DNA of 64,000 nt from Leifsonia shinshuensis (GCF_013410375.1 NZ_JACCFL010000001.1:62001-126000); one strand, 5' to 3'. Counted from the stretch's first letter, positions 42,756-51,756 are shown. Numbers and translations: made by a program. Notes: generated by a model not told the origin, from the sequence alone.

Positions 42756-45026
42756 TCAGCGCACAGCGCCCACAGAAGAGTGAACCTCAGCGGTGACCGA
42801 GACCGGCCCGCCGCTGAGCCGCTGGTCTTCGCGGCCCGGGAGCCGCAGGATCCCGTCGACACCCTCCGGGAGCTCGGCGTCGACCGTCAGGAGGTCGCCG
42901 TCCAGGCTCCAGCGGACCGACACCCGGCCGTGCCGGGTCTCCAGCGACGTGGCCGCCTCGGTGAGGCCGCCGCCCGGCTGCGGGGCGACCAGCACCGACG
43001 CGTAGCCCGGCTTCAGCGGAGCGAGGCCGCCGACCACCCGGTGCATCCAGTCCGCCACCGCGCCGAGGGCGTAGTGGTTGAAGGAGGTCATCTCGCCCGG
43101 GTTGATGGTGCCGTCCGGCAGCATCGAGTCCCAGCGCTCCCACACCGTCGTCGCGCCCATCGTCACCGGGTACAGCCAGGACGGGCACTCCTTCTCCAGC
43201 AGCAGCCGGTAGGCGACGTCCGTGTGGCCGGTCTGGGTGAGCGCGTCAGCGATGAACGGCGTGCCCGCGAACCCGGTCGAGATGCGGTAGCCCGCCTCGG
43301 CCGCGAGTTCGGCGAGCCGGTCGCCGGCGAACTCCTCGTCGGCCGGGTCGAGCAGACCGAACACGATCGCGAGCGAGTACACCGTGGTGCAGTCGCTCAG
43401 CACCACGCCACCCGAGACGTACTCCCGGTTGAACGCGGCGCGGAGGTCGGCGGCGTGCGCCTCGAACTCCGCCTGCTCCGCGGTGCGGCCGAGCAGCGCC
43501 GCGGTGTCGGCGAGGATCCGCGCGGACCGGTAGGCGCACGCGGTCGCGACGACGCCCTTGTCGGCCTTCGCCTTGGCCGGGTCCTCCGGCGGCGCGTCCG
43601 GGTCGAGCCAGTCGCCGAACTGGAAGTTGCCGTCCCAGACACCGGCCGGCGAGAGCAGCGACTTCACCCGGCGCACGTGCGAGGCCATCGAGTCGAACTG
43701 CCGCTCGAGCACCGCGGTGTCGCCGTACGCCTCGTAGAGGTCCCACGGCACCCAGACCGCCGCGTCGCTCCAGAGCGCGGTCGTGTTCGGCTTGCCGAAG
43801 TCCGCGGGGTGCGGCATGTACTTGAGCACGTCCGGAATGACGAAGCCGACGATCCCGTCGTTGTGGCGCTGCTCCAGGTCGAGGTCGACCAGCCAGTCCG
43901 AGAGGAAGGCGTCCACGTCGTACAGGTAGGCGGCGGTCGGCGCGAAAGCGGCGATGTCGCCGGTCCAGCCGAGGCGCTCGTCGCGCTGCGGGCAGTCGGT
44001 GGGGACGTCGACGAAGTTGCCGCGCATGCCCCACACCACGTTCTCGTGGAACTGGTTGAGCAGCGGGTCGGAGCTGGAGAACTCGCCGATGCGGGTCAGC
44101 TCGGAGCCGATCGCGATCGCGGTCAGGTCCTCCGCCTTCAGCTCGCCCGGCCAGCCGGTGATCTCGGCGTAGCGGAAGCCGTGGAACGTGAAGGTCGGCT
44201 CGAACTCGTCCACGCCTCCCGAGAGGATGTAGCGGTCGGTCGCCTGCGCGCTGCGCAGCGGGCGCACGCCGAGCTCGCCGTGCTCCAGCACCTCCGCGTG
44301 GCGGATGGTGACCTCCGTGCCGGCCGGGCCCTGCACGCGGACCTTGATCCAGCCGACCAGGTTCTGCCCGAAGTCGACGAGCGTCTTGCCCGAGGGCGAG
44401 GTGCTGATCTCCTGCACCGGGAGCGCGGCCCAGCGCGTGACGGCCGGGCCGATGTAGGGCTGCAGCTTGGCGGTGTCGAACTCGATCGCGTGGGTCCCGG
44501 TCCAGCCCTCTCCGGCGAAGCCGGGCAGCTTCCAGGCGTCGTCGCGGAGGCGGGCGTCGATGGTCTCGCCGTCGTAGAGATCGTTGGCCAGCACCGCGCT
44601 CGGGCCGCTGGCCCACGCGTCGTCCGTGACGATGAGCTGGGTGCTGCCGTCGGCGAACACCACCTCCAGCTGTGCGAAGGCGCCCTGGGCGCCGCCGTAC
44701 CAGGCCGCGCCTCCGGTCCAGCCGAGGCGGCCGCCGAACCAGCCCTTGCCCAGCGCGAGGCCGAGGACGGTGGCCGGCTCGACCAGGTCGGTGACGTCGT
44801 AGGTCGCGTAGCGGAGGCGCCACTCGTAGCTGCTCCACCCCGGGGTGAGCAGATCCTCCGAGACGGGGCGGCCGTTCAGCCAGGCCTCGACCACCCCCTG
44901 GGCGGTGAGCGTGAGGGTCGCGCGGGCGACGGCGCCGTGGCCCTCCTCCAGCGCGAACTCCCTGCGGAGCAGCGGAGCCCCGTCGAAGGCCTCGTCGGCG
45001 GCGATCATCTGGGCGTGCCAAGTCAT
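42756..45026 (-). CDS. GH78 alpha-L-rhamnosidase
   Basis: 756 residues from the ATG at 45026. It is a full GH78 enzyme: N-terminal beta-sandwich domains (ARATLTLTAQGVVEAWLNGR), the GFRYAEITGWPGELK region, and an (alpha/alpha)6 catalytic domain with DCPQRDERLGWTGD holding the general acid Glu, and TTVWERWDSMLPDG with the proposed base Glu. No signal peptide, so it hydrolyses rhamnosides after import. It is the last gene of the ABC operon at 45085-48262 and stands just before the rha operon. Confidence 0.95.
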   Translation of the reverse strand: MTWHAQMIAADEAFDGAPLLRREFALEEGHGAVARATLTLTAQGVVEAWLNGRPVSEDLLTPGWSSYEWRLRYATYDVTDLVEPATVLGLALGKGWFGGRLGWTGGAAWYGGAQGAFAQLEVVFADGSTQLIVTDDAWASGPSAVLANDLYDGETIDARLRDDAWKLPGFAGEGWTGTHAIEFDTAKLQPYIGPAVTRWAALPVQEISTSPSGKTLVDFGQNLVGWIKVRVQGPAGTEVTIRHAEVLEHGELGVRPLRSAQATDRYILSGGVDEFEPTFTFHGFRYAEITGWPGELKAEDLTAIAIGSELTRIGEFSSSDPLLNQFHENVVWGMRGNFVDVPTDCPQRDERLGWTGDIAAFAPTAAYLYDVDAFLSDWLVDLDLEQRHNDGIVGFVIPDVLKYMPHPADFGKPNTTALWSDAAVWVPWDLYEAYGDTAVLERQFDSMASHVRRVKSLLSPAGVWDGNFQFGDWLDPDAPPEDPAKAKADKGVVATACAYRSARILADTAALLGRTAEQAEFEAHAADLRAAFNREYVSGGVVLSDCTTVYSLAIVFGLLDPADEEFAGDRLAELAAEAGYRISTGFAGTPFIADALTQTGHTDVAYRLLLEKECPSWLYPVTMGATTVWERWDSMLPDGTINPGEMTSFNHYALGAVADWMHRVVGGLAPLKPGYASVLVAPQPGGGLTEAATSLETRHGRVSVRWSLDGDLLTVDAELPEGVDGILRLPGREDQRLSGGPVSVTAEVHSSVGAVR

Positions 45027-45084
45027 GGTTGTCGTGTCTCCGGTTTCGTTTCGTTTTCGGTTTCGGTCGTCGGTCGGCAGGCCG

Positions 45085-45918
45085 TCAGCCCTTGATCGCA
45101 CCGCTGGTCATGCCGGCGACGATCTGCCGGTTGAAGAAGATGTACGCGACCAGCGGCGGGATGGTGATGAGCAGGATGTCCATGAAGAGCAGGTTGTAGA
45201 AGCTCAGGTTCTGCCCGGAGAACGTGTAGAGCGTGGTCTGCACGGTCGCGTTGTCGGATCCGGGGAGGAAGTACAGCGGTCCGGCGAAGTCGTTGAAGAC
45301 GAACACCGACTGCACCACGATGACGGTCACGATCACCGGCCTCAGCAGCGGCAGGATGACCTGGAAGAACAGCCGCACCCGGCCGGCGCCGTCCAGCACC
45401 GCCGCCTCGTCCAGCTCCTTGGGCACCGTGTTGAAGAAGGCCCGGAAGAGCAGGATGCAGAAGGAGAGCCCGAAGGTGGTCTCGATCAGGATCATGCCCG
45501 GCATCGTCTTGTAGAGGCCGACGCCCTGCAGCACCCAGATGGTGGGGACCACGGCGGGCGGCACGATCAGGCCGGCGAGCACGAAGAAGTTCACGACCGG
45601 CCCCCACTTGCTGCGCTTGCGGGCGAGGACGTAGCCGGCCATCGCCGACAGGATCACCATGAGCGCCACCGAGCCGACCGTGAGGACGAACGAGTTCAGG
45701 AACGCCCGCCAGATCAGCCCGTCGTTGCTCTGCAGCACCGCGACCAGGTTCGGGAAGAACTGCCACTCCTTCGGCCAGGTGAAGGCGAGGGTGGAGGCGT
45801 CGTCCGGGGTCTTCGCGGCCTGCAGCACCACGAACGCGAACGGCACCAGGAAGACGACGACGGAGACGAGGATCGCGATGACGCCGACGATCCAGGCGCG
45901 GACCTTCGTGCGGGTCAC
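45085..45918 (-). CDS. ABC transporter permease 2 of the rhamnoside importer
   Basis: 277 residues. GTG start overlapping the previous stop by 4 bp. Six spans; EAA loop DEAAVLDGAGRVRLFFQVIL; ending NRQIVAGMTSGAIKG as in MalG-type permeases. The GH78 gene follows 59 bp downstream, indicating that the imported compound is a rhamnose-containing oligosaccharide or glycoside. Confidence 0.92.
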   Translation of the reverse strand: MTRTKVRAWIVGVIAILVSVVVFLVPFAFVVLQAAKTPDDASTLAFTWPKEWQFFPNLVAVLQSNDGLIWRAFLNSFVLTVGSVALMVILSAMAGYVLARKRSKWGPVVNFFVLAGLIVPPAVVPTIWVLQGVGLYKTMPGMILIETTFGLSFCILLFRAFFNTVPKELDEAAVLDGAGRVRLFFQVILPLLRPVIVTVIVVQSVFVFNDFAGPLYFLPGSDNATVQTTLYTFSGQNLSFYNLLFMDILLITIPPLVAYIFFNRQIVAGMTSGAIKG

Positions 45919-46862
45919 AGCTCCACCTGCTTTCTGTTCAGGACGTACGACAGCGGCACCATGATGAGCGTGACCACCAGGAAGAGGACGACGTTGCCCG
46001 CCGTGGAGAGGCCGTAGAAGCCGGCCTGGTACTGCTTGTAGATCACCGAGGCGAGCACGTCGCTGGTGAAGCCGGGGCCGCCTCCCGTGGTCGCCCAGAT
46101 GATGTCGAAGGAGCGCAGGCCGCCGATCAGCGACAGGATGATGACGGTCGCCGTCGCGCCGCGGCTCAGCGGGATCGTGATGCGGCGCAGGATGTTCCAG
46201 CCGCCGGCGCCGTCGATCCTGGCCGCCTCGTAGTACTCGTTCGGGATGGCCACGATGCCGGCCATGAAGATCAGCGTCGCGATGCCGACGCCCTTCCAGA
46301 TGTCCACGCCGGCGATCGTGTAGAGCGCCAGGTTCGGGTCGGTGAACCAGCCGGGCTGCGGGAGGCCGAAGAAGCCGAGCACCGCGTTGACCATGCCATG
46401 GAAGGGGTCCAGCAGCGACTTCCACAGGATGCCGACACCGATCGTCGACAGCAGCACCGGGAAGAACACCACGGCCCGCAGGTAGCCGCGGCCCACGACC
46501 GGGGAGGTCAGCAGGAGGGCGAGCAGGAAGCCGAGGACGACCTTGACCCCGGAGGTCAGCACCGCATAGATGAGGGTGTGGATGAAGCTCGTGTAGAGCT
46601 GCGGGTCCTGGAAGAACTGCACGTAGTTCGCGAACCCGATGAACTGCGAGTCGAACAGCGACCACCGGGTGAGCGAGAAGTAGAAGGAGGAGATCGTCGG
46701 GATCGCGAAGAAGATCACGTAGAGGACGATCGCGGGGATGAAGAACCAGGTCGGGTAGTGCGACCGCATCCGGGTCTTGCGGGGTCTGTTCTTCTCCGAG
46801 GCCCCCACCTCGGTGATGATGTCGGCCGCCTGGGGGGCGGTCGCAGGGGTTGCCGTCGACAT
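45915..46862 (-). CDS. ABC transporter permease 1 of the rhamnoside importer
   Basis: 315 residues from the ATG at 46862 with AGGAG 7 nt upstream. Hydrophilic N-terminus of 35 residues, then six spans starting TWFFIPAIVLYVIFFAIPTI; EAA loop YEAARIDGAGGWNILRRITI. It pairs with the permease downstream. No ATPase gene lies in the operon. Confidence 0.92.
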   Translation of the reverse strand: MSTATPATAPQAADIITEVGASEKNRPRKTRMRSHYPTWFFIPAIVLYVIFFAIPTISSFYFSLTRWSLFDSQFIGFANYVQFFQDPQLYTSFIHTLIYAVLTSGVKVVLGFLLALLLTSPVVGRGYLRAVVFFPVLLSTIGVGILWKSLLDPFHGMVNAVLGFFGLPQPGWFTDPNLALYTIAGVDIWKGVGIATLIFMAGIVAIPNEYYEAARIDGAGGWNILRRITIPLSRGATATVIILSLIGGLRSFDIIWATTGGGPGFTSDVLASVIYKQYQAGFYGLSTAGNVVLFLVVTLIMVPLSYVLNRKQVEL

Positions 46863-46945
46863 TGTCTGCTCCTCGTCGAGTCTTGCGGGTGCGGCCCGGG
46901 GCCGGGGGTCCGGGCCGGCGCTTGCGCGCCGGCCCGGACGAGGGC

Positions 46946-48262
46946 TCACCAGCCCTTGATGCCGAGCTGCTGGGCCTGGGCCTTCACATCCTGGTCGTAC
47001 AGTGCCGCGCCCTGCGTGCCGGAGGAGATGCCCGAGCCGACCTGGATGAGGATCTTCTCCAGGTTCGGGCCCTTGATCGGCGACAGGAACTCGAGCGCGA
47101 GGCCGGTCTTCTTGTCGTCCTGGTACTTCAGCTCGTCCTTGACCAGCGCGGGGGCGCTGTCCGGGACCTTGCAGGTGCTGATCGCGAACGGGCCGGCGGG
47201 GGTTCCCGCGCTGTTCTGGATGTCGCAGCCGGTGGGCGAGTTGATGAACGCGACCAGCTTCTTGGCGGCGGTCAGCTTGTCGCCGGTCGTGGTCTTCGGG
47301 ATGTAGGCGCCGCCGGGCTCCCAGACCGTCGCGTGCGGCTCACCGGAGTCGCTGGGGATCGCGAAGTAGCCGATGTCGTTGATCTTGTCGGGGTTGGACT
47401 GCAGCACGTTGCTGATGACGGCCGTGATCATCGGATACTGCGCGCCTTCACCGGTCGCCAGCATCTTGAGGGCGTTGACGTTGGTGAGGGACGCGTAGTC
47501 CTTGTTCATCAGGCCCTTGTCGAAGACCTCCTGCGTGTGCGTGAAGCCTTCGAGCGCCGGCTGCTTGGAGTACTTCGCGTTCGGCTTGTTGTTCGTGTAG
47601 TCCGTGGCCCAGTTGGGGTCGGCCGCATTGACGTTGGCGAAGTCGCCGAGCACGAACAGCTGGCTGGTCCAGGTGTCGCCGTAGGACTGGATGACCGGGA
47701 CGATGCCCGCGGCCTTGATCTTCTCGCTGTTGCTGATGAAGTCGCTCCAGGTCGTGGGGACCGACAGGCCGAGCTTCTCGTAGACCTTCTTGTTGTACAT
47801 GATGCCGCCGTCGAAGGACGTGCTCCAGGGTGCTCCGTAGACGCCCTTGCTGGTGCCGACGGTCTTCTTGAAGTCGCTCGTGAGGTCCTTCACCCAGGCT
47901 TCGTCGGTGAGCGGCTGGAGTTGGGTGTCGGGGTGTAGAGCCTGGAAGAGCGAGCCGGAGTTGTAGAGGAAGACGTCGTTCATCTCGCCGGTCGACAGCC
48001 GGGTCTTGACGAGGTTGTCTCCGTCGGTGCCGCCGGGCCGCGTCTCCACCTTCACCGTGATCGTGGGGTTGGCCTTGTGGAACGCGGTGGCGAGGTCGTT
48101 CGCGAACTTGGTGCTCGCGGGGTCGTTGCCGCCGGCGAGCAGCGAGATGGTGGTCGAGCCGCCGGAGCCGCCCGACGCGCTGCAGCCGGCGAGGGCGAGC
48201 GCCGCGATTGCGATGCCGCCGAGCGTGGCGACGAGCTTTGTCGTCGTCCTGCGAGAGAACAT
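46946..48262 (-). CDS. Substrate-binding lipoprotein of the rhamnoside importer
   Basis: 438 residues from the ATG at 48262 with AAGGAGGT, a perfect Shine-Dalgarno. Lipobox ALALAGC near residue 27. Family 1 binding protein (TISLLAGGNDPASTKFANDL, GEMNDVFLYNSGSLFQAL, KGVYGAPWSTSFDGGIMYNK). First gene of the importer operon; divergent from the LacI gene. Confidence 0.92.
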   Translation of the reverse strand: MFSRRTTTKLVATLGGIAIAALALAGCSASGGSGGSTTISLLAGGNDPASTKFANDLATAFHKANPTITVKVETRPGGTDGDNLVKTRLSTGEMNDVFLYNSGSLFQALHPDTQLQPLTDEAWVKDLTSDFKKTVGTSKGVYGAPWSTSFDGGIMYNKKVYEKLGLSVPTTWSDFISNSEKIKAAGIVPVIQSYGDTWTSQLFVLGDFANVNAADPNWATDYTNNKPNAKYSKQPALEGFTHTQEVFDKGLMNKDYASLTNVNALKMLATGEGAQYPMITAVISNVLQSNPDKINDIGYFAIPSDSGEPHATVWEPGGAYIPKTTTGDKLTAAKKLVAFINSPTGCDIQNSAGTPAGPFAISTCKVPDSAPALVKDELKYQDDKKTGLALEFLSPIKGPNLEKILIQVGSGISSGTQGAALYDQDVKAQAQQLGIKGW

Positions 48263-48578
48263 CAAATACCTCCTTGTATTCGGGACGTCTCCGCCCCTGG
48301 GTGTTCGGGGTGTTTTGAAACGCTTCACATGAAGATAAGTCCTGCGGCGGATTCCGTCAAGAACCAATTGTGTCGATTCAGTAACGACGCTGGACAACAC
48401 CGCTGAATCGTGCGTTCAATCCCGGACAAGAATGCTTCTTCTGCGATAAAATGCTATTGACCTGGGCTTTAACTCAGTTGGCTACGTGACCCGTGGAGGG
48501 TCGGAGGTCGGGTCTTTGAAAATTGTTTCGATTCAACTGGCGCATCCGTTACGATGACCGGCGAGAGGGGAATTCACT
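48263..48578. promoter_or_regulatory. 316-bp divergent control region of the rhamnoside importer and its LacI gene
   Basis: No gene here. For the importer (minus strand) TTGACG (48355-48360), a 17-bp spacer and TATCTT (48332-48337) form a good promoter. The operator-like TGAAACGCTTCA (48316-48327) sits just downstream. TGTGTCGATTCA (48369-48380) and TGTTTCGATTCA (48524-48535, near the LacI start) each match the rha operator TGAATCGATTCA at 10 of 12 positions; a half-site CTGAATCG lies near 48402. Confidence 0.75.
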
Positions 48579-49589
48579 ATGGCTTCCGCAAGCGTCAAAG
48601 ACGTCGCAGCACTGGCCCAGGTGTCCGTGGGGACCGTGTCCAACGTGCTCAACCGGCCCGAGATCGTGTCGGCCGAGACGGTCGAACGCGTCCACCAGGC
48701 GATGGAGAAGCTCTCCTACGTGCGCAACGAGGCCGCCCGCCAGCTCCGCCTCGGGCACAGCCAGGCGATCGGGCTGATCACCCTGAGCGGCGCCAACCCG
48801 TTCTTCACCGATGTCGCCACCGCGGCGGAGAACGCGGCTGCCGACGCCGGGTACTCGGTCATCGTCGGCAACAGCAACGAGCGCCAGGACCGCGAGGCGG
48901 GCTACCTCAACCTGTTCGAGGAGCTGCGCGTGCGGGGCGTGCTGCTCTCGCCCGTCGGCGACGCGGCCGACCGGCTGCGGCGGATGCGCGACCGCGGCAT
49001 CCCCGCCGTCCTGGTGGACCGGGTCAGCAGCGACAGCACGTTCAGCTCGGTGTCGGTGGACGACGTCGCCGGCGGCGCGATGGCCGCCGAGCACCTGATC
49101 GAGACCGGCCGCACCCGCCTGGCCTTCGTCGGCGGCCCGGTGGCGATCCAGCAGGTCGCGGACCGCCTCGCCGGCGCCCGCTCGGTCGTCGCGCGCCACC
49201 CCGGCGTCACCCTGGAGTTCGTCGACACGGCCGCGCCGGACGTCCTGGAGGGCCGCAAGGCCGGCCAGGCCATCGCCGACCGCGCCCCGGAGGACCGCCC
49301 GGACGCGGTGTTCGCGGCCAACGACCTCCTGGCGATCGGTCTCCTGCAGACGCTGTTCAGCGACGGAAAGCTGGCGGTGCCGGAGGAGATCGCCCTGATC
49401 GGCTACGACGACATCCAGTTCGCCGGCGCGTCGGTGGTCCCGCTCACCTCGATCCGGCAGCCGAGCCACCTGATCGGCGAGACCGCGGTCCAGATCCTCC
49501 TCGAGGAGGCCGAGAACCCGGGGCTCGAGCCCCGGCGCGTGCTCTACCAGCCAGAGCTGGTGGTGCGGGCGAGCACAGCGCGCCGATAG
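48579..49589 (+). CDS. LacI-family repressor of rhamnoside/rhamnose genes
   Basis: 336 residues. Helix-turn-helix SVKDVAALAQVSVGTVSNVL, then NEAARQLRLGHSQAIGL; sensor domain with VFAANDLLAIGLLQTLF and ALIGYDDIQFAGASVVPLTS. Position and shared operator variants suggest that it controls its own gene, the importer operon and the rha operon 6 kb away. The inducer is probably rhamnose or an imported rhamnoside. A palindrome module lies just past its stop. Confidence 0.9.
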   Translation: MASASVKDVAALAQVSVGTVSNVLNRPEIVSAETVERVHQAMEKLSYVRNEAARQLRLGHSQAIGLITLSGANPFFTDVATAAENAAADAGYSVIVGNSNERQDREAGYLNLFEELRVRGVLLSPVGDAADRLRRMRDRGIPAVLVDRVSSDSTFSSVSVDDVAGGAMAAEHLIETGRTRLAFVGGPVAIQQVADRLAGARSVVARHPGVTLEFVDTAAPDVLEGRKAGQAIADRAPEDRPDAVFAANDLLAIGLLQTLFSDGKLAVPEEIALIGYDDIQFAGASVVPLTSIRQPSHLIGETAVQILLEEAENPGLEPRRVLYQPELVVRASTARR

Positions 49590-49596
49590 CCGCGTG

Positions 49597-49653
49597 CCGT
49601 TCGTGCCGAATGTCGTGAATGGCGCGCCCAAAGGCGACATTCGTGCCGAATCT
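49597..49653. repeat. Second-site palindrome module (same family as 22143-22463)
   Basis: CCGTTCGTGCCGAATGT (49597-49613) and ACATTCGTGCCGAATCT (49637-49653) are 40 bp apart, exactly the spacing within the modules at 22 kb, and the 23-bp filler (49614-49636) resembles those there. The outer arms are degenerate. The module follows the LacI stop by 8 bp, and its right end contains the stop codon of the convergent mutarotase gene. Confidence 0.85.
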
Positions 49654-49981
49654 AGCGGGCTTCCTGGTCGCGGAGCCGCCACACCTCGCCGAGCACCATC
49701 CCCTCGGGGCCGTCGGCCGTCGTGACGAAGTGGTCGACGTGCTGGTTGATGAACGCCTGCCAGCGCTGGTTGGCCGGGTCGTCGTCCAGCGCCCGCATGG
49801 CGGCCGCGAAGTCGTCGCAGTCCACCAGGTGGAAGAGATCGCGGCCGCTGCGCCAGATCGTCCAGTCGTGGATGCCGAGCCGGGCGAACGAGTCGGCGAG
49901 GTCGTCCGGGATGACGGTGTGCGCCTCCTCGTAGGCCGCCTCGTGACCGTCGCGGAGGATGGAGTGCAGGGCGACGCGCAT
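49652..49981 (-). CDS. L-fucose/rhamnose mutarotase family protein
   Basis: 109 residues. VALHSILRDGHEAAYEEAHT with the family His, HDWTIWRSGRDLFHLVDCDD, then NQRWQAFINQHVDHFV. It belongs to the same family as rhaM, but the divergent FAH-type and SDR genes point to L-fucose rather than rhamnose. It interconverts sugar anomers in the cytoplasm. Start ATG with GGAAGG 7 nt upstream. Its stop codon lies in the palindrome module. Confidence 0.85.
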   Translation of the reverse strand: MRVALHSILRDGHEAAYEEAHTVIPDDLADSFARLGIHDWTIWRSGRDLFHLVDCDDFAAAMRALDDDPANQRWQAFINQHVDHFVTTADGPEGMVLGEVWRLRDQEAR

Positions 49982-50009
49982 AGGGTTCCTTCCGGCGGCC
50001 GTTCTTGGA

Positions 50010-50021
50010 TTCCTATAGGAA
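50010..50021. promoter_or_regulatory. Probable GntR operator (fucose regulon)
   Basis: TTCCTATAGGAA is a perfect 12-bp palindrome midway between the mutarotase start (49981) and the FAH-type start (50073). The core TCCTATAGGA matches ATCCTATTGGAT at 62330-62341 upstream of fuconate dehydratase. Confidence 0.7.
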
Positions 50022-50072
50022 ATAGTAATAGGCTGAACGCGGGCGACGGAAGCCCCGGTGAAAGGACCCTCC

Positions 50073-50924
50073 ATGCGATTCATGCGACTCGGCGCCGTCG
50101 GCGCGGAGCTCCCCGTCGTGAGCGACGGCGGGACGACCTGGGACCTGCGCCCGCTGACCGCGGACATCGACGGCGCGTTCCTCGCCGCCGACGGGCTCGC
50201 CCGCGCGGAGGCCGCCGCCCGCGCCGGGACGCTTCCGGTCATCGACGCCGCCGGGCTCCGCGTGGGTCCGCCGATCGCGCGCCCGCAGGCGGTCATCTGC
50301 ATCGGGATGAACTACGCGGCGCACGCCCGCGAGTCCGGCTCCGAGCCGCCGAGCGACATCGTCGTCTTCTACAAGCACCCCAACACGGTGGTCGGGCCGA
50401 ACGACGACATCCTGCTCCCGCCCGGCTCGACGACGACCGACTGGGAGGTCGAGCTCGCCGCCGTCATCGGCACGCGCGCACGCTACCTGTCCTCCCCGGA
50501 GGAGGCGCTCGGGCACATCGCCGGCTTCGCCGTCGCCAACGACGTGTCGGAGCGCGAGTACCAGCTGCAGCGCTCGCTCGGGCAGTGGAGCAAGGGCAAG
50601 AGCTTCGAGACCTTCAACCCGCTGGGCCCCTGGCTGGTGCCGGCGGCCGAGGTGGGCGACGGGTCCGGACTGCGGATCCGGTCGACCGTCAACGGTGAGC
50701 CCCGGCAGGACTCGAACACCTCCGACCTCATCTTCGGCGTCGCCGAGATCGTGTACCGGCTCTCGCAGTTCACCGCCCTGGAGCCGGGCGACCTCATCAA
50801 CACCGGCACCCCGGAGGGCGTCGGGCTCTCCGGCCGGTTCCCGTACCTCGCCGCTGGCGACGAGGTCCGGCTCGGGATCGACGGGCTCGGCGAGCAGGCG
50901 AGCACGGTGCGGCCCGCGCCCTGA
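50073..50924 (+). CDS. Fumarylacetoacetate hydrolase family protein (probable 2,4-diketo-3-deoxy-L-fuconate hydrolase)
   Basis: 283 residues from the ATG at 50073, with AAAGGA 6 nt upstream; a GTG at 50058 is less likely. FAH fold: ICIGMNYAAHARESGSEPPS, VVFYKHPNTVVGPND, metal-binding TDWEVELAAVIG, SEREYQLQR, GKSFETFNPLGPWLV and NTGTPEGVGL. In the oxidative L-fucose pathway an FAH-family enzyme cleaves 2,4-diketo-3-deoxy-L-fuconate to pyruvate and L-lactate. The neighbouring SDR and the fuconate dehydratase at 61030 fit that job. The stop codon starts a heptamer repeat. Confidence 0.85.
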   Translation: MRFMRLGAVGAELPVVSDGGTTWDLRPLTADIDGAFLAADGLARAEAAARAGTLPVIDAAGLRVGPPIARPQAVICIGMNYAAHARESGSEPPSDIVVFYKHPNTVVGPNDDILLPPGSTTTDWEVELAAVIGTRARYLSSPEEALGHIAGFAVANDVSEREYQLQRSLGQWSKGKSFETFNPLGPWLVPAAEVGDGSGLRIRSTVNGEPRQDSNTSDLIFGVAEIVYRLSQFTALEPGDLINTGTPEGVGLSGRFPYLAAGDEVRLGIDGLGEQASTVRPAP

Positions 50925-50969
50925 GCGCTGAGCGCTGAGCGCTGAGCTCTGAGCTCTGAGCTCTGAGCG
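50921..50969. repeat. Seven tandem heptamers (CTGAGCG/CTGAGCT)
   Basis: CTGAGCG occurs three times, CTGAGCT three times, then CTGAGCG once, without gaps. The first CTGA includes the stop codon of the FAH-type gene. The repeat places several extra stop codons in different frames and separates this gene from the SDR gene by 82 bp. Confidence 0.85.
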
Positions 50970-51006
50970 CACTCCGACCATCCGGAACACCGACAAGGAG
51001 ACGACG

Positions 51007-51756
51007 TTGTCCGATTTCGAAGGGCTCGTGGCCGCGGTCACGGGCGGAGCATCCGGCCTCGGCAAGGCCATCGCCGACGAGCTGGCCGGCCGCGGCGCGC
51101 GCGTCTACGCGCTCGACCTCGACGCGTCCGCCGTCACAGCGCCGCACACCGGCATCCGTTGCGACATCGGCGACGACGACAGCGTGCGCTCCGCCATCGC
51201 GGAGGTGGTGGCCGACGCCGGCCGCCTGGACATCGTGATCGCCAACGCCGGCATCGGCGCGCAGGGCGACGTGGAGGCCAACGACGACGCCGAGTGGACG
51301 CGCGTCCTCAACGTCAACGTCATCGGCTCGGCGCGGACCATCCGCCACGCCATGCCGCACCTCAAGCAGTCCCCGGCGCCGGCCGTCGTGCTCACCAGCT
51401 CGATCGCCGCGTGGGCCGGCCTCCCGCAGCGGGTGCTGTACTCGGCCTCCAAGGGCGCCATCTCGGCGATGACCCTCGCGATCGCCGCGGACTGCCTGCC
51501 GTTCGGCATCCGCGTGAACGCCGTCGCGCCCGGCACGGCCAACACCCCGTGGGTCGGGCGCCTGCTCGACAGTGCCGCCGACCCGGACGCCGAGCGCGCC
51601 GCCCTGGAGGCCCGCCAGCCCAGCGGTCGGCTGGTGCAGCCGGAGGAAGTCGCCGGCGCGGTCGCATACCTGGCCTCGCCGCGCTCCGCGTCGAGCAACG
51701 GGGTCATCCTCGCCGTCGACGGCGGGATGTACTCGCTGCGCCCGCGGCGCGAATAG
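51007..51756 (+). CDS. Short-chain dehydrogenase (probable 2-keto-3-deoxy-L-fuconate dehydrogenase)
   Basis: 249 residues from the TTG at 51007, chosen because AAGGAG lies 7 nt upstream; no ATG fits. Rossmann motif AVTGGASGLGKAIADELA, DIVIANAGIG, catalytic Ser in VVLTSSIAAWAG, YSASKGAISAMTLAIA with Tyr and Lys, and GIRVNAVAPGTANTPWV. KDF dehydrogenases of this fold oxidise 2-keto-3-deoxy-L-fuconate with NAD+. It is transcribed with the FAH-type gene. Confidence 0.82.
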   Translation: MSDFEGLVAAVTGGASGLGKAIADELAGRGARVYALDLDASAVTAPHTGIRCDIGDDDSVRSAIAEVVADAGRLDIVIANAGIGAQGDVEANDDAEWTRVLNVNVIGSARTIRHAMPHLKQSPAPAVVLTSSIAAWAGLPQRVLYSASKGAISAMTLAIAADCLPFGIRVNAVAPGTANTPWVGRLLDSAADPDAERAALEARQPSGRLVQPEEVAGAVAYLASPRSASSNGVILAVDGGMYSLRPRRE

